From assembly GCF_031181385.1 (NCBI RefSeq), contig NZ_JAPSKV010000001.1, positions 124,001-188,000 on the forward strand: 64,000 bases of DNA, given 5' to 3'. The position numbers and the translations under genes were made by a program. Of the stretch, positions 35,983-43,776 are shown piece after piece. Under the pieces are notes generated by a model that made no database searches, was not told the origin of the DNA, and saw only the letters and a list, made by a program, of their open reading frames with translations. Origin of the DNA: Fredinandcohnia onubensis (GTDB lineage Bacteria; Bacillota; Bacilli; Bacillales; Bacillaceae_L). Within the stretch, counting starts at the first letter, position 1; each line of letters starts with the position of its first letter.

Positions 35983-36017
35983 AATCGGGCGCAAATAGCC
36001 TTAGCATATTTGATTAG
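35983..36017. promoter_or_regulatory. Dyad element shared with the LysM gene leader (copy A)
   Basis: AATCGGGCGCAAATA is followed by GCCTTAGC and ATATTTGATTAGG. The same outer words with a different centre occur at 61735-61771. CAAATA and TATTTG form the dyad. TTTATTCAG lies 14 bases upstream here, and TTATTCAG also precedes the other copy. Function unknown. Confidence 0.6.
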
Positions 36018-36111
36018 GTACTATTGATAAAAATAGAAACCTACGGAATACTATAATTTAAGGCAGACAATCGTAAATCTTGGAACACCCTATAGATAAG
36101 GAGTAATCTCA

Positions 36112-36408
36112 GTGACTAGTGAAATAAACAATACACAAGTAAAATCACGCGAGGATTTTCGAAAAACGCGTGACGAACAAAAGAATACGGAAAAAGAACC
36201 TAAGAAAAAGCGCGAACCAAAAATTCGAATCCGCTTAATTCCGATTTGGGTACGACTTTTGCTTGTCGTTGTTCTTTTTGCAGCCAGCATTTTAATCGGT
36301 GTGGTTGTGGGTTACGGATTCATTGGGGATGGTAAGCCAAGTGATGCCTTGAAAAAAGAAACATGGCAGCATATTGTTGACATTGTAAATAAGGATGTAG
36401 AAAAATAA
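36112..36408 (+). CDS. EpuA-like protein (annotated DNA-directed RNA polymerase subunit beta, PF11772 family)
   Basis: A 98-residue bitopic membrane protein. A strongly charged cytoplasmic N-terminus (REDFRKTRDEQKNTEKEPKKKREPK) is followed by one helix (VRLLLVVVLFAASILIGVVVGY) and GFIGDGKPSDALKKETWQHIVDIV, the conserved motif of the EpuA family. Databases often call it an RNA polymerase beta subunit, but it has no polymerase domain, and its role is unknown. The start is GTG behind AAGGAGTAATC. Confidence 0.8.
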   Translation: MTSEINNTQVKSREDFRKTRDEQKNTEKEPKKKREPKIRIRLIPIWVRLLLVVVLFAASILIGVVVGYGFIGDGKPSDALKKETWQHIVDIVNKDVEK

Positions 36409-36412
36409 AACA

Positions 36413-36436
36413 GAGGGCCAATGCCTTCTTTTTTTT
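36413..36436 (+). terminator. Terminator after the EpuA-like gene
   Basis: AGAGGgc faces gCCTTCT in a short stem, and eight T follow. Confidence 0.55.
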
Positions 36437-36561
36437 ATGGTTAGAAATTTACGGCTTTCCCGACGAAGTTTAGATTTTTCCCAACACTTGTATTATAATA
36501 GGCATAAGATACTGACTTTATTCAGTAAGTCCTTATATACATAGAGGAGGAAATTGTAAAG

Positions 36562-36996
36562 ATGTACGATATTAATGAGATCAAGGAAATCATTCCGCAT
36601 CGTTACCCATTTTTATTAGTCGACCGCATCCTTGAAATGGAAGATGGTAAACGTGCGCTAGGCATTAAAAATGTAACGGCGAATGAGGAATTTTTCAACG
36701 GGCATTTTCCTGGATACCCAGTCATGCCGGGTGTGCTAATTGTTGAAGCATTAGCACAGGTTGGCGCAGTAGCCATGCTGAAAAAAGAGGAAAATAAAGG
36801 CAGACTTGCTTTCTTTGCAGGAATTGATAACTGCCGCTTTAAAAGACAAGTAGTCCCTGGAGACCAACTTCGTCTAGAAGTCGAGATCACTCGTCTTAGA
36901 GGCTCTATCGGCAAAGGAAAAGGGATTGCAACGGTTGACGGCGAGCTTGTTTGCGAAACGGAAATTATGTTTGCACTAGGTGAAAAAACAGAATAA
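36562..36996 (+). CDS. fabZ: 3-hydroxyacyl-[acyl-carrier-protein] dehydratase FabZ
   Basis: Hot-dog-fold dehydratase of type II fatty acid synthesis, which removes water from 3-hydroxyacyl-ACP. The 144 residues are typical. [14 protein letters not shown], the catalytic His in [22 protein letters not shown] with the following Glu, and [19 protein letters not shown] are all family signatures. The ATG follows GAGGAGGAAATTG. Its place after flhP matches B. subtilis. Confidence 0.97.
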   Translation: MYDINEIKEIIPHRYPFLLVDRILEMEDGKRALGIKNVTANEEFFNGHFPGYPVMPGVLIVEALAQVGAVAMLKKEENKGRLAFFAGIDNCRFKRQVVPGDQLRLEVEITRLRGSIGKGKGIATVDGELVCETEIMFALGEKTE

Positions 36997-37008
36997 TGAT
37001 TAACGTAG

Positions 37009-37040
37009 AAACCGGATGAGAGGGATCATCTGGTTTTTTT
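37009..37040 (+). terminator. Terminator of fabZ
   Basis: AAACCGGATGA pairs with TCATCTGGTTT (G-T pairs included), followed by TTTTTA. Confidence 0.85.
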
Positions 37041-37169
37041 ATTTGGCCAAACTAAAAAAAGAGATAAATCATGTAATTTTTTTGATACATTTTTAAACTT
37101 CGGGGAAAGCTAAGCCAAGACCAAGTGGTCACAAAAATACTTAGAAGAAAACGAAAGGAGATTTTGCAA

Positions 37170-37547
37170 ATGAACAAAAAATGGTTCCTTAAGCTAATGG
37201 GATCTCTACTTGCTGTGTTTTTAGTAACCGGCTGTAATGCTGATGACCAGGATCCGCCTCCGGAGGATGATGGACTAGAAACACCTGGTGAGGATTTCAA
37301 CAATGAAATTGATAACGATGTGACTCCGGAGGAAGATGTCGTTCCTGGTGATAATGGTACAAATGGTAATGGTACAAACGGTAATGGTACAAATGGTGAC
37401 GGGAATGTAATCGGAGACGAAAATAACGACGGTGACCTAGACATGGGTAAAGATGATAATGATGAACTAGGAGACAATGAAATGGCTCCTGGCGGTGGCA
37501 CTGGCGGAGACAATGGTGGTACAAACGGTAACGGTGGAGGACAATAA
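37170..37547 (+). CDS. Low-complexity acidic lipoprotein
   Basis: A 125-residue lipoprotein precursor. The signal MNKKWFLKLMGSLLAVFLVTGC ends in lipobox VTGC at residue 22. The mature part is almost wholly acidic and Gly/Asn-rich, with a run of GNGTN repeats (about residues 67-78) and a terminal GGTGGDNGGTNGNGGGQ. No fold or function is recognisable. The ATG at 37170 follows AAAGGAGATTTTG. It converges with ywpF across a shared terminator. Confidence 0.75.
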   Translation: MNKKWFLKLMGSLLAVFLVTGCNADDQDPPPEDDGLETPGEDFNNEIDNDVTPEEDVVPGDNGTNGNGTNGNGTNGDGNVIGDENNDGDLDMGKDDNDELGDNEMAPGGGTGGDNGGTNGNGGGQ

Positions 37548-37565
37548 GTCCCCAAAGACGTGAGA

Positions 37566-37592
37566 AAAGGCGGGATCGTGTCCTGCCTTTTT
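37566..37592. terminator. Convergent terminator lipoprotein / ywpF
   Basis: AAAGGCGGGA pairs with TCCTGCCTTT around five bases, and T runs flank it on both strands. Confidence 0.85.
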
Positions 37593-38029
37593 TAACTTTG
37601 TATCGTCTTTTTCTTTTCTTGTAGTATGTTTTTAAATTCAGCAAGCAGGCTATCGCCTTCTAAGCCTTGCTGAATAAGATCAGTGAGCACAATCTCAGCC
37701 ATGTTGAGTCGAACTGGAACTAAGTTTCCGTCTAAAAGGACACTCACACTATTCTCCATTTCCTTAATGATTTTTACTTCACCCATTAAGGGGGCAGGAT
37801 CATTTGATTTTTTTGAAATGGTTACTTGGAGATTAAGTTTTTCTTGGGCTTGTTTTGCTTTTTCGAAAATAGCCTTATACGGTTTTTCAATAAAAGCCTC
37901 CACAATCCAACGGTTTTCTCCATCCTCCCGATTAATGATTAATCCATCAATCAACGGAATATCCTCGACCCGATCCGGCTGTTCGTCCTGATGAAGAACT
38001 TTAAGTGACACCAACTTAAACGTTTTCAT
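37592..38029 (-). CDS. ywpF: YwpF-like family protein
   Basis: A 145-residue cytoplasmic protein of the YwpF family, function unknown. MKTFKLVSLKVLHQ and PLIDGLIINREDGENRWIVEAFIEKPY are characteristic. The ATG at 38029 has AAGGGGGTCAGGG upstream. An upstream ATG at 38065 is rejected because it would include the ribosome site. Neighbouring fabZ and ssbB reproduce the ywp region of B. subtilis, which supports the assignment. Confidence 0.85.
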   Translation of the reverse strand: MKTFKLVSLKVLHQDEQPDRVEDIPLIDGLIINREDGENRWIVEAFIEKPYKAIFEKAKQAQEKLNLQVTISKKSNDPAPLMGEVKIIKEMENSVSVLLDGNLVPVRLNMAEIVLTDLIQQGLEGDSLLAEFKNILQEKKKTIQS

Positions 38030-38220
38030 ATCCCTGACCCCCTTGTAAATCGTTCGTACTAACATAGATAGTTAAATTATAGCATATTTACTTGGTTATT
38101 ATATGTAGAAGAAGGGGAAATGAATCTGAAAATTGTGTCCCTTTTCAAAAAATATTGTAGAATCTTAATATTTATTGGGTTTAATCTATTTTCGATTAAA
38201 AAATCTAAAAGTGGTGTAGA

Positions 38221-38264
38221 GAAATCTGATTTTTTATAAAGACATCCTTGGAATAATTGATTTT
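38221..38264 (+). promoter_or_regulatory. Two ComK-type AT boxes (K-box)
   Basis: GAAA-N5-TTTT at 38221-38233 and AATA-N5-TTTT at 38252-38264 each differ from AAAA-N5-TTTT at one base and are separated by 18 bases, one of the three spacings (8, 18, 31) known for ComK-bound promoters. ssbB is a ComK target in B. subtilis. Confidence 0.65.
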
Positions 38265-38271
38265 TCCTAAT

Positions 38272-38300
38272 TTTACCTCTGTCGATTCATGAAGTATGAT
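38272..38300 (+). promoter_or_regulatory. Promoter of ssbB
   Basis: TTTACC and TATGAT are separated by 17 bases and lie directly downstream of the ComK boxes, the usual arrangement for an activator-dependent promoter. Confidence 0.55.
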
Positions 38301-38333
38301 AGCCCTGTTAGATTTAACCAAGGGGGAAAAAAT

Positions 38334-38675
38334 ATGATAAATCAAGTCATTTTAGTTGGAAGATTGACCCGTGATCCTGATTTGCGTTACACCCAGGATG
38401 GAAAAGCTGTAGCGCACGTGACACTCGCGGTAAGCCGTAATTTTAAAAATGCGGGTGGTGAGATTAACACCGATTTTGTTAACTGTACACTGTGGCAGAA
38501 AACGGCAGAAAATACGGCAAATTATTGTAAAAAAGGTTCCATTCTAGGTGTTACAGGACGAATTCAAACCCGGAACTATCAAAACAATGAGGGCAAAAGG
38601 GTGTATGTGACTGAAGTGTTAGCAGACTCTGTTAAATTTCTAGGTGGAAAGCCTAGGGAGCTTGTAGAAAATTAA
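38334..38675 (+). CDS. ssbB: Single-stranded DNA-binding protein, competence type
   Basis: An OB-fold single-stranded DNA-binding protein of 113 residues. [33 protein letters not shown] and [22 protein letters not shown] are the SSB signature. It lacks the long Gln/Gly-rich linker and the acidic DDDIPF tip of SsbA, as does B. subtilis SsbB (YwpH), which protects incoming DNA during transformation. The ATG at 38334 follows AAGGGGGAAAAAAT. The ComK boxes upstream support competence control. Confidence 0.92.
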   Translation: MINQVILVGRLTRDPDLRYTQDGKAVAHVTLAVSRNFKNAGGEINTDFVNCTLWQKTAENTANYCKKGSILGVTGRIQTRNYQNNEGKRVYVTEVLADSVKFLGGKPRELVEN

Positions 38676-38710
38676 ATATTCTTGATGCCTGAGTAGTAGG
38701 AGGTGTATGT

Positions 38711-38887
38711 ATGAACAATGATGAGGTAGAGACAATTAACGATAAGCTGAATAAGCTTGCTATGGGAATTGCGTTACATTTAGAATTATTACAAGGCCAA
38801 ATTGGAGAACGCATGGATCAGATTGACCGAAACTATAATGAAAGACTTCTACAAATCAATCGTATTTTAGAAAGGAAGGTGTTGTAA
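38711..38887 (+). CDS. Small coiled protein downstream of ssbB
   Basis: A 58-residue protein. ATG 38711 has GTAGGAGGTG eight bases upstream. The sequence (NNDEVETINDKLNKLAMGI, then LHLELLQGQIGERMDQIDR) is charged and heptad-like, predicted to be one helix or coiled coil. No family is recognised. It lies 35 bases after ssbB with no terminator between, so it is probably co-transcribed and might be competence-induced. Confidence 0.7.
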   Translation: MNNDEVETINDKLNKLAMGIALHLELLQGQIGERMDQIDRNYNERLLQINRILERKVL

Positions 38888-39033
38888 TTTGAGAATTGTA
38901 AAAAAGAGATTCAGTATATGAAAAGTGAACATATCCCCACTATCCATATACCTCGCAATAAGCAGCCTCAGTCGTCTTTTCAAAAAGTTTCCTCTAGAGA
39001 TAGATAGATGCTCCAGTAATTCTTCAAATATTC

Positions 39034-39066
39034 GCCAATCATGGTCACAACATGGTTGGCCTTTTT
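39034..39066 (+). terminator. Terminator of the ssbB unit
   Basis: GCCAATCATG pairs with CATGGTTGGC around seven bases, followed by CTTTTT. The 145 bases between 38888 and this hairpin hold no recognisable gene. Confidence 0.8.
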
Positions 39067-39135
39067 CTTATTTTTATATTAGAACATTCGTTCTTGATGG
39101 TCAATAGGTTATTTACATTTATTTCTTTTTTAGTG

Positions 39136-39292
39136 TTGACAGTTGAAGTGTATTAACCATATAATACATTCATAAGGTGTATTAACCGATTGATACACCA
39201 CTGGTTTTTTTATCAAAGCTGTATGGTGTGTTTAATACAGTCGTTAAAATAAGCTTTCTTTTTGAGTTTGGTGTATTAACCCCTTGATACAG
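39136..39292 (+). promoter_or_regulatory. Promoter and repeated operators of the GntR/ABC operon
   Basis: TTGACA and TATAAT (39136-39165, 18-base spacer) form a near-consensus promoter. Palindromes of the form GTGTATTAACC-n-GATACAC occur at 39148-39169 (overlapping the -10), 39177-39198 and 39271-39292, and a half-site GTGTGTTTAATACAG lies at 39226. YtrA-type GntR regulators bind GTGTA...TACAC operators, so autorepression is likely. Confidence 0.75.
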
Positions 39293-39320
39293 GGGATAAA
39301 TTTTTTTAGGAGTTGGGTCT

Positions 39321-39686
39321 ATGGATGTGAAGTTTAATAATCGGGATCCTGTATACGTTCAAGTCATTCATTTTTTTAAGGAACAAATTGCGAAAGGCTT
39401 TTTTGAACCAGGTCAGGAGATTCCGTCAAGGAGAGAGTTAGCGAATCAATTGAAGATAAATCCAAATACGGCTCAGCGTGCGTATAAAGAAATGGAGGAA
39501 CAAGGGTTGATTTTTACAGAGGGAAACTTACCTAGTCGCATTACGAAGGATGAACAAGTGTTGAAGATGGTTCGTGAGGAATTGGTATTAGACGCAGTTA
39601 CCACATTTATTCATTCAGTTCGGTCAATTAATATGCCCTTGCAAGAGGCATTGAAAATAGTTGAACAAGAGTACGAAAAGGAATAG
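39321..39686 (+). CDS. GntR family transcriptional regulator, YtrA subfamily
   Basis: A 121-residue repressor. The winged HTH is DPVYVQVIHFFKEQIAKGFFEPGQEIPSRRELANQLKINPNTAQRAYKEMEEQGLI. The short C-terminal dimerisation helix pair and the absence of an effector domain define the YtrA subfamily. The ATG follows TTAGGAGTTGGG. It heads an operon with an ABC ATPase and permease. In B. subtilis the YtrA operon answers cell-wall antibiotics that bind lipid II, but the ligand here is unknown. Confidence 0.9.
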   Translation: MDVKFNNRDPVYVQVIHFFKEQIAKGFFEPGQEIPSRRELANQLKINPNTAQRAYKEMEEQGLIFTEGNLPSRITKDEQVLKMVREELVLDAVTTFIHSVRSINMPLQEALKIVEQEYEKE

Positions 39687-39697
39687 GGGGGATTTGG

Positions 39698-40387
39698 GTG
39701 ATTGAAGTAAAGGGCGTAACCAAGAAGTTTGGTAGGAAGACCGTGTTAAAAGGCGTAAACTTCACTGCTGAAAAAGGGAAGATTACGTGTTTGATTGGGA
39801 TTAACGGTGTTGGAAAAACAACGATTATGAAGGCTATTATGAACCTAACTCCAATTAATAGTGGTGAAATTCTCATTAATGGTGAAAAAATTCATAAAGG
39901 TAGCTATGAAAAAATTACGTTTATTCCAGATACGATTACGATGCTGCCACAAATGAAAATTCACGAAGCATTCACGTTTATGGCAGATTTCTATGACTCA
40001 TGGAATCAAAAACGTGCCGAGGAGCTACTCGAATTTTTTAGACTAAAAGAAACGGACCGAATCTCGGATCTATCAAAGGGAAATACGGCAAAGGTCAACT
40101 TGATCCTTGGACTGGCATTGGATGTTGATTATGTCTTAATGGATGAGCCTTTTTCGGGGATAGATATATTTAGTCGAGAGCAGATTGCGGATGTGTTTAC
40201 AAGCCATTTAATAGAAGACCGCGGCGTGATTATTACAACCCATGAAATCAATGATATTGAGCATTTAATTGATAAAGTCGTGTTGTTAGATAATGGCGTC
40301 GTGTTAAGGGAGTTCGATACCGAAGAAGTCAGGGAGAATGAAGGGAAATCGGTCATCGATGTGATGAGAGAGGTGTATAGAGCATGA
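39698..40387 (+). CDS. ABC transporter ATP-binding protein
   Basis: A 229-residue ATPase with Walker A GINGVGKTT, a degenerate signature in LSKGNTAKVNLILGLA (usual LSGGQ), Walker B YVLMDEPFSG and H-loop TTHE. Degenerate signatures are common in YtrB/BcrA-like ATPases paired with GntR regulators. The start is GTG behind AGGGGGGATTTGG, 11 bases after the regulator. It overlaps the permease by four bases (ATGA). Confidence 0.9.
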   Translation: MIEVKGVTKKFGRKTVLKGVNFTAEKGKITCLIGINGVGKTTIMKAIMNLTPINSGEILINGEKIHKGSYEKITFIPDTITMLPQMKIHEAFTFMADFYDSWNQKRAEELLEFFRLKETDRISDLSKGNTAKVNLILGLALDVDYVLMDEPFSGIDIFSREQIADVFTSHLIEDRGVIITTHEINDIEHLIDKVVLLDNGVVLREFDTEEVRENEGKSVIDVMREVYRA

Positions 40388-41214
40388 ATCGATTTTTGAA
40401 ACTGGTCAATTTCGAGTTTTCTCGTTTTTTTAAACTATATCTTGTTTTATTTGGGATTACGGTCGTTTTTCAACTGATTGGTGTCATATTTGAATCACGA
40501 AAATATGTAAGTCGTGCGAACGAGGCGATTTACGAAGGATTGATGTCTCAGAGTGATTTTATCTCAGAATATGGCACAATGACCTTCTTTCGTTTTTCGG
40601 AGACATTGTGGTTTTTGGGGCCGATTTTGCTAGCTGGTGTAACATTACTAATCTATGTGTTCTTTATTTGGTACCGGGATTGGCTCGGTAAGAACACGTT
40701 TAGTTATCGTTTGCTCGTTTTACCAACTGCAAGATTGAATATTTACTTGGCGAAGGCTACAACCATATTATTGTTTGTTTTGGGTCTTATTGCCTTGCAG
40801 TTAATATTGGTTCCTGCTGAAATGCAGATAATAAAATGGTTGGTTCCAGATGAGTTTCGTACTGATTTTTCAATTGCCGCAATTTCCAACCACTATTACT
40901 TGGCTATATTATTCCCTATGACAATGGCAGACTTTATTCTCATATACGGTGTTGGGATTGTCGCAGTCTGCACTGCGTTTACAGCGATACTTTTTGAGCG
41001 TTCATATCGATTGAAAGGGATTTTCTTTGGAATTCTTTATGTCGCGGTATCCATTTTAATCTTTTTTGCTCCGATATTAATGAATGAATTTATCTTAGGT
41101 CAATATTTTTATCCGAATGAATTGTTTTATATGGAAATTGGTACATGCTTACTTACCCTAGCTGGGGCAATATGGATCGGAAATTACCTCATGAACAAAA
41201 AAATAAGGGTATGA
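40384..41214 (+). CDS. ABC transporter permease
   Basis: A 276-residue membrane protein with six predicted helices. A short N-terminal helix (LYLVLFGITVVFQLIGVIF) is followed by a long extracytoplasmic loop and five more helices (for example GPILLAGVTLLIYVFFIWYRDW). It resembles the permeases of GntR/YtrA-type operons rather than a sugar or peptide importer. The ATG overlaps the ATPase stop. Confidence 0.82.
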   Translation: MNRFLKLVNFEFSRFFKLYLVLFGITVVFQLIGVIFESRKYVSRANEAIYEGLMSQSDFISEYGTMTFFRFSETLWFLGPILLAGVTLLIYVFFIWYRDWLGKNTFSYRLLVLPTARLNIYLAKATTILLFVLGLIALQLILVPAEMQIIKWLVPDEFRTDFSIAAISNHYYLAILFPMTMADFILIYGVGIVAVCTAFTAILFERSYRLKGIFFGILYVAVSILIFFAPILMNEFILGQYFYPNELFYMEIGTCLLTLAGAIWIGNYLMNKKIRV

Positions 41215-41230
41215 TAGGAGGTCGAAAAGC

Positions 41231-42427
41231 ATGAAACGATATTGGAAAATAATCTCGGTAAGTTTAGTTACGGTGATTGTGATTGGCGCTTTTTATATAA
41301 ACACTAGTTTGGCAGATGAAAAGATTGTGATCGGCATCGAAAAGGTAAGTGGAAATGAAGAAGAAGTAGAAAATATAAGGATTAACGGAGATTTTGGCGG
41401 TAATAATATTCATCATTCCTTACTTATTTCAAAAGATGAAACGATTGATTTAAGTAACCAATCGTTCATTCAACAATTGACACGGACGAGTACGGTACCT
41501 GCTTTTAATCAGCTAAAAGAAAGGTATAGCCATTTTATGAGAGGAAAAAAATACTTAACAAATAGCTTATATGCAGATGAGAATTTTGTTGTGTATGTAA
41601 ATGTTGAAGGCAATGGAAATGGAAATGTCTCTAAAAATATGTATTTCGAAATAGAGATTTTAGACGTTAAAACAGACAAAACGACGTCAATGGAGTTAGA
41701 TGTTCCTAATAATGACAACTATCATTGGGTCGAGGTGATGGATGTCCAGCTATTCAATAACGAAATTAAGGTCATCGCAAGAGGATTTCGTGCTGAAGGC
41801 GGTGAGGATCTCAAAGTCTATACAATTGACTTGGACAAAAAGGCTGTTAGTGATGAAACCATATATGGATCTCCAAAGATAGAGAGTGGATGGTCAGATA
41901 TAAGAGTTGTCGATGAATATTATTCAGTTGAACCGAAAAAATATCTATTGTTCCAAGTGTACGCTCATGAAGCGCCTGTATATGAAGAAGGGGTGGAAAC
42001 GGGTGAACCCAAAATCATTGCAGATGAAATTATGGTCTATAACATAGAAACCAATCAATTGAAAAAGCTAGATATTGGTCCGGAAGAACGAGGATTCGGC
42101 ATTGATTCATTTGCCCTCTATGATACTACCGTATATATTCCAAACCAATCCTTAAATGGAATAGAAGTTTATCAGTATAATATTGAAAATGACAGTTGGG
42201 GCGAAAAGCAACTATTTAGTGTGGAACATGACAAGGGTGAACATGAACCTTTTATCAAATTGCTAAACGGAAAAATCTATATCATTAGCTCAGTTGATGG
42301 TGCGTATCCGCTCGTCATCAGTGACTTAAACACTGGAAAGTCACTTTACGAAGGAAAACTTGTTGTCAAAAACCAAAAAGACCAAAATACAGACTACAAA
42401 CTATACATTTATGAAATCAATAATTAA
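41231..42427 (+). CDS. Exported protein of unknown function in the GntR/ABC operon
   Basis: A 398-residue protein with an N-terminal signal anchor (IISVSLVTVIVIGAFYINTSLA) and an extracytoplasmic remainder rich in beta-strand-like repeats, such as YNIETNQLKKLDIGPEERGF and YQYNIENDSWGEKQLFS, which suggest a beta-propeller. No family is recognised. ATG 41231 follows ATAGGAGGTCGAAAAGC, 16 bases after the permease, so it is the fourth gene of the operon and may be a partner of the transporter. Confidence 0.75.
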   Translation: MKRYWKIISVSLVTVIVIGAFYINTSLADEKIVIGIEKVSGNEEEVENIRINGDFGGNNIHHSLLISKDETIDLSNQSFIQQLTRTSTVPAFNQLKERYSHFMRGKKYLTNSLYADENFVVYVNVEGNGNGNVSKNMYFEIEILDVKTDKTTSMELDVPNNDNYHWVEVMDVQLFNNEIKVIARGFRAEGGEDLKVYTIDLDKKAVSDETIYGSPKIESGWSDIRVVDEYYSVEPKKYLLFQVYAHEAPVYEEGVETGEPKIIADEIMVYNIETNQLKKLDIGPEERGFGIDSFALYDTTVYIPNQSLNGIEVYQYNIENDSWGEKQLFSVEHDKGEHEPFIKLLNGKIYIISSVDGAYPLVISDLNTGKSLYEGKLVVKNQKDQNTDYKLYIYEINN

Positions 42428-42428
42428 T

Positions 42429-42492
42429 GGGGCACAGGGCCGTTTCCCTTGTCCCCAAAATATGGGTCACGGGGACAGGTCCCGTGTCCCAC
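42429..42492. repeat. Dispersed GGGAC repeat, double copy
   Basis: GGGGCACAGGGCCGTTTCCC is followed by TTGTCCCC, and a second arm contains CACGGGGACAGGTCCCGTG with TCCC after it. It lies between the exported protein and the sigma factor gene and ends 17 bases before the sigma factor ATG. Similar words occur near 13440, 14045, 43015, 44132, 49188, 53075 and 56645. Confidence 0.65.
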
Positions 42493-42509
42493 ACAATAAG
42501 GTGAGAAAA

Positions 42510-43055
42510 ATGGCGGAACAAAAAATTGAAGAAATCATTACAAATTACGGAACAGAATTACGATACGTGGCCTTTCGATATGTTCGAAATTGGGCAGTTG
42601 TTGATGATATTATGCAAGAAGTCTTTTTAAAAATCTTCTTAAAATTGAATTCGTTTAGAGAACAGTCAAAATTGAAATCATGGTTATATAAAATCACACG
42701 TAATCAATGTATTGACTATCTTCGGAGTAAGGTTGTAAAAGCGACCGTTTTGCTTGATGAGATGGAGGATTTGCGATATTCGACCAATGAAATGGTGGAG
42801 AATGAAATAGTAGAAAGGTTCGAAAGAGAACGGCTCTACCAACAAATCGAAGCATTACCTAAGGATTATAAACAAACACTTTCTCTCTATTATTTTAATG
42901 ATTATAGCTATAAGGAAATTAGCGATCTTTTATGTGTAGACATTTCGTTTGTGAAAAATAAGCTTTTTCGCGGAAAGCGGATGTTGAAGCAGATTTATGA
43001 AAACTGGGACAATGAACCTGTCCCCTCGTCCCGCCAATCATGTGAAATGACGTGA
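42510..43055 (+). CDS. ECF-like RNA polymerase sigma factor
   Basis: A 181-residue sigma-70 family protein with region 2 (VVDDIMQEVFLKIFLKLNSFREQSKLKSWLYKITRNQCIDYLR) and region 4 (LPKDYKQTLSLYYFNDYSYKEISDLLCVDISFVKNKLFRGKRML). ATG 42510 follows TAAGGTGAG. No anti-sigma gene is recognisable beside it. The last 14 residues (NEPVPSSRQSCEMT) are encoded by a dispersed GGGAC-type repeat and the terminator hairpin and look like a late extension. The promoter it reads is unknown. The ECF-type site at 14087 is one candidate target. Confidence 0.85.
   Translation: MAEQKIEEIITNYGTELRYVAFRYVRNWAVVDDIMQEVFLKIFLKLNSFREQSKLKSWLYKITRNQCIDYLRSKVVKATVLLDEMEDLRYSTNEMVENEIVERFERERLYQQIEALPKDYKQTLSLYYFNDYSYKEISDLLCVDISFVKNKLFRGKRMLKQIYENWDNEPVPSSRQSCEMT
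43014..43034. repeat. Dispersed GGGAC repeat inside the sigma factor 3' end
   Basis: GGGACAATGAACCTGTCCCC is followed by TCGTCCC. It matches the intergenic family but here it is translated. Confidence 0.55.
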
Positions 43056-43067
43056 TTGGTCTTTTTT
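43033..43067 (+). terminator. Terminator of the sigma factor gene
   Basis: CCAATCA pairs with TGATTGG across 12 bases, followed by TCTTTTTTT. The TGA stop codon (43053-43055) lies in the right arm. Confidence 0.8.
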
Positions 43068-43122
43068 TATGAGAGTCTTGTAGGGTATAATTATCCAATA
43101 ATGACAAATTGTTGGGGATGAT

Positions 43123-43743
43123 ATGGTGAGAGTTGCGGTTTTGTTTGGGGTAGCGTTATTGTTAGGAGTTTTGCTAGGGTTTTTGGAGCTAGGTCAACCG
43201 ACAAGCATGATAATAAGTATGATTGTGATAGTAGTTCTTGGTACTTACTTATTTATTTATCCAATCTACTGGGAGAAAAATGTAAGAAAGATAGAATCCT
43301 ATCTTGAAAAACGCAGAAAAAATCCGGCATTTAAGCTCTATTACGGAATGGGAAATCGGATTGATCAGGATGTGCAGGAAGCGACGGTGGCCTTACTTCG
43401 AAAATATAAAGATCCTGCAAGACGGGCGTTGTTTAAGACATTGCATGCCTTATACGAGGATGATATTTTACGAGTGAAAAAGGACATTGAGGATATTCAT
43501 CCCCCACAGTATAAAGCCTATTATCAGGCAATTGTTGCTGTGGAGGAGGGGAAGTTGGAGCAGGCGGCTGAGTTTGGAAATCAGGTGAAGTCCGAGTGGA
43601 TGAAGCATGCCTTGGCTTCTGGGATTGCAAAAAAGAAAGGCGATCATGGCGAGTATGTGGCTGAAATCCAAAAGGCGTATGAAAAAACACGTGGAATGCA
43701 GCGATATATTATATATAAGCAATACGAGGCGGATTTGAGGTAG
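43123..43743 (+). CDS. Membrane-anchored helical-repeat protein of unknown function
   Basis: A 206-residue protein. Two N-terminal helices (VAVLFGVALLLGVLLGFLELG and MIISMIVIVVLGTYLFIYPI) are followed by a cytoplasmic, charged, all-helical domain reminiscent of TPR repeats (YYQAIVAVEEGKLEQAAEFGNQVKSEW). A TATAAT at 43086 may be its own -10. ATG 43123 follows TTGGGGATGAT. It lies directly after the sigma factor, but there is no motif for an anti-sigma function. No family is recognised. Confidence 0.65.
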   Translation: MVRVAVLFGVALLLGVLLGFLELGQPTSMIISMIVIVVLGTYLFIYPIYWEKNVRKIESYLEKRRKNPAFKLYYGMGNRIDQDVQEATVALLRKYKDPARRALFKTLHALYEDDILRVKKDIEDIHPPQYKAYYQAIVAVEEGKLEQAAEFGNQVKSEWMKHALASGIAKKKGDHGEYVAEIQKAYEKTRGMQRYIIYKQYEADLR

Positions 43744-43776
43744 GTTTTTAGGTTGTGAGGAGATGCTTGGGAGATT

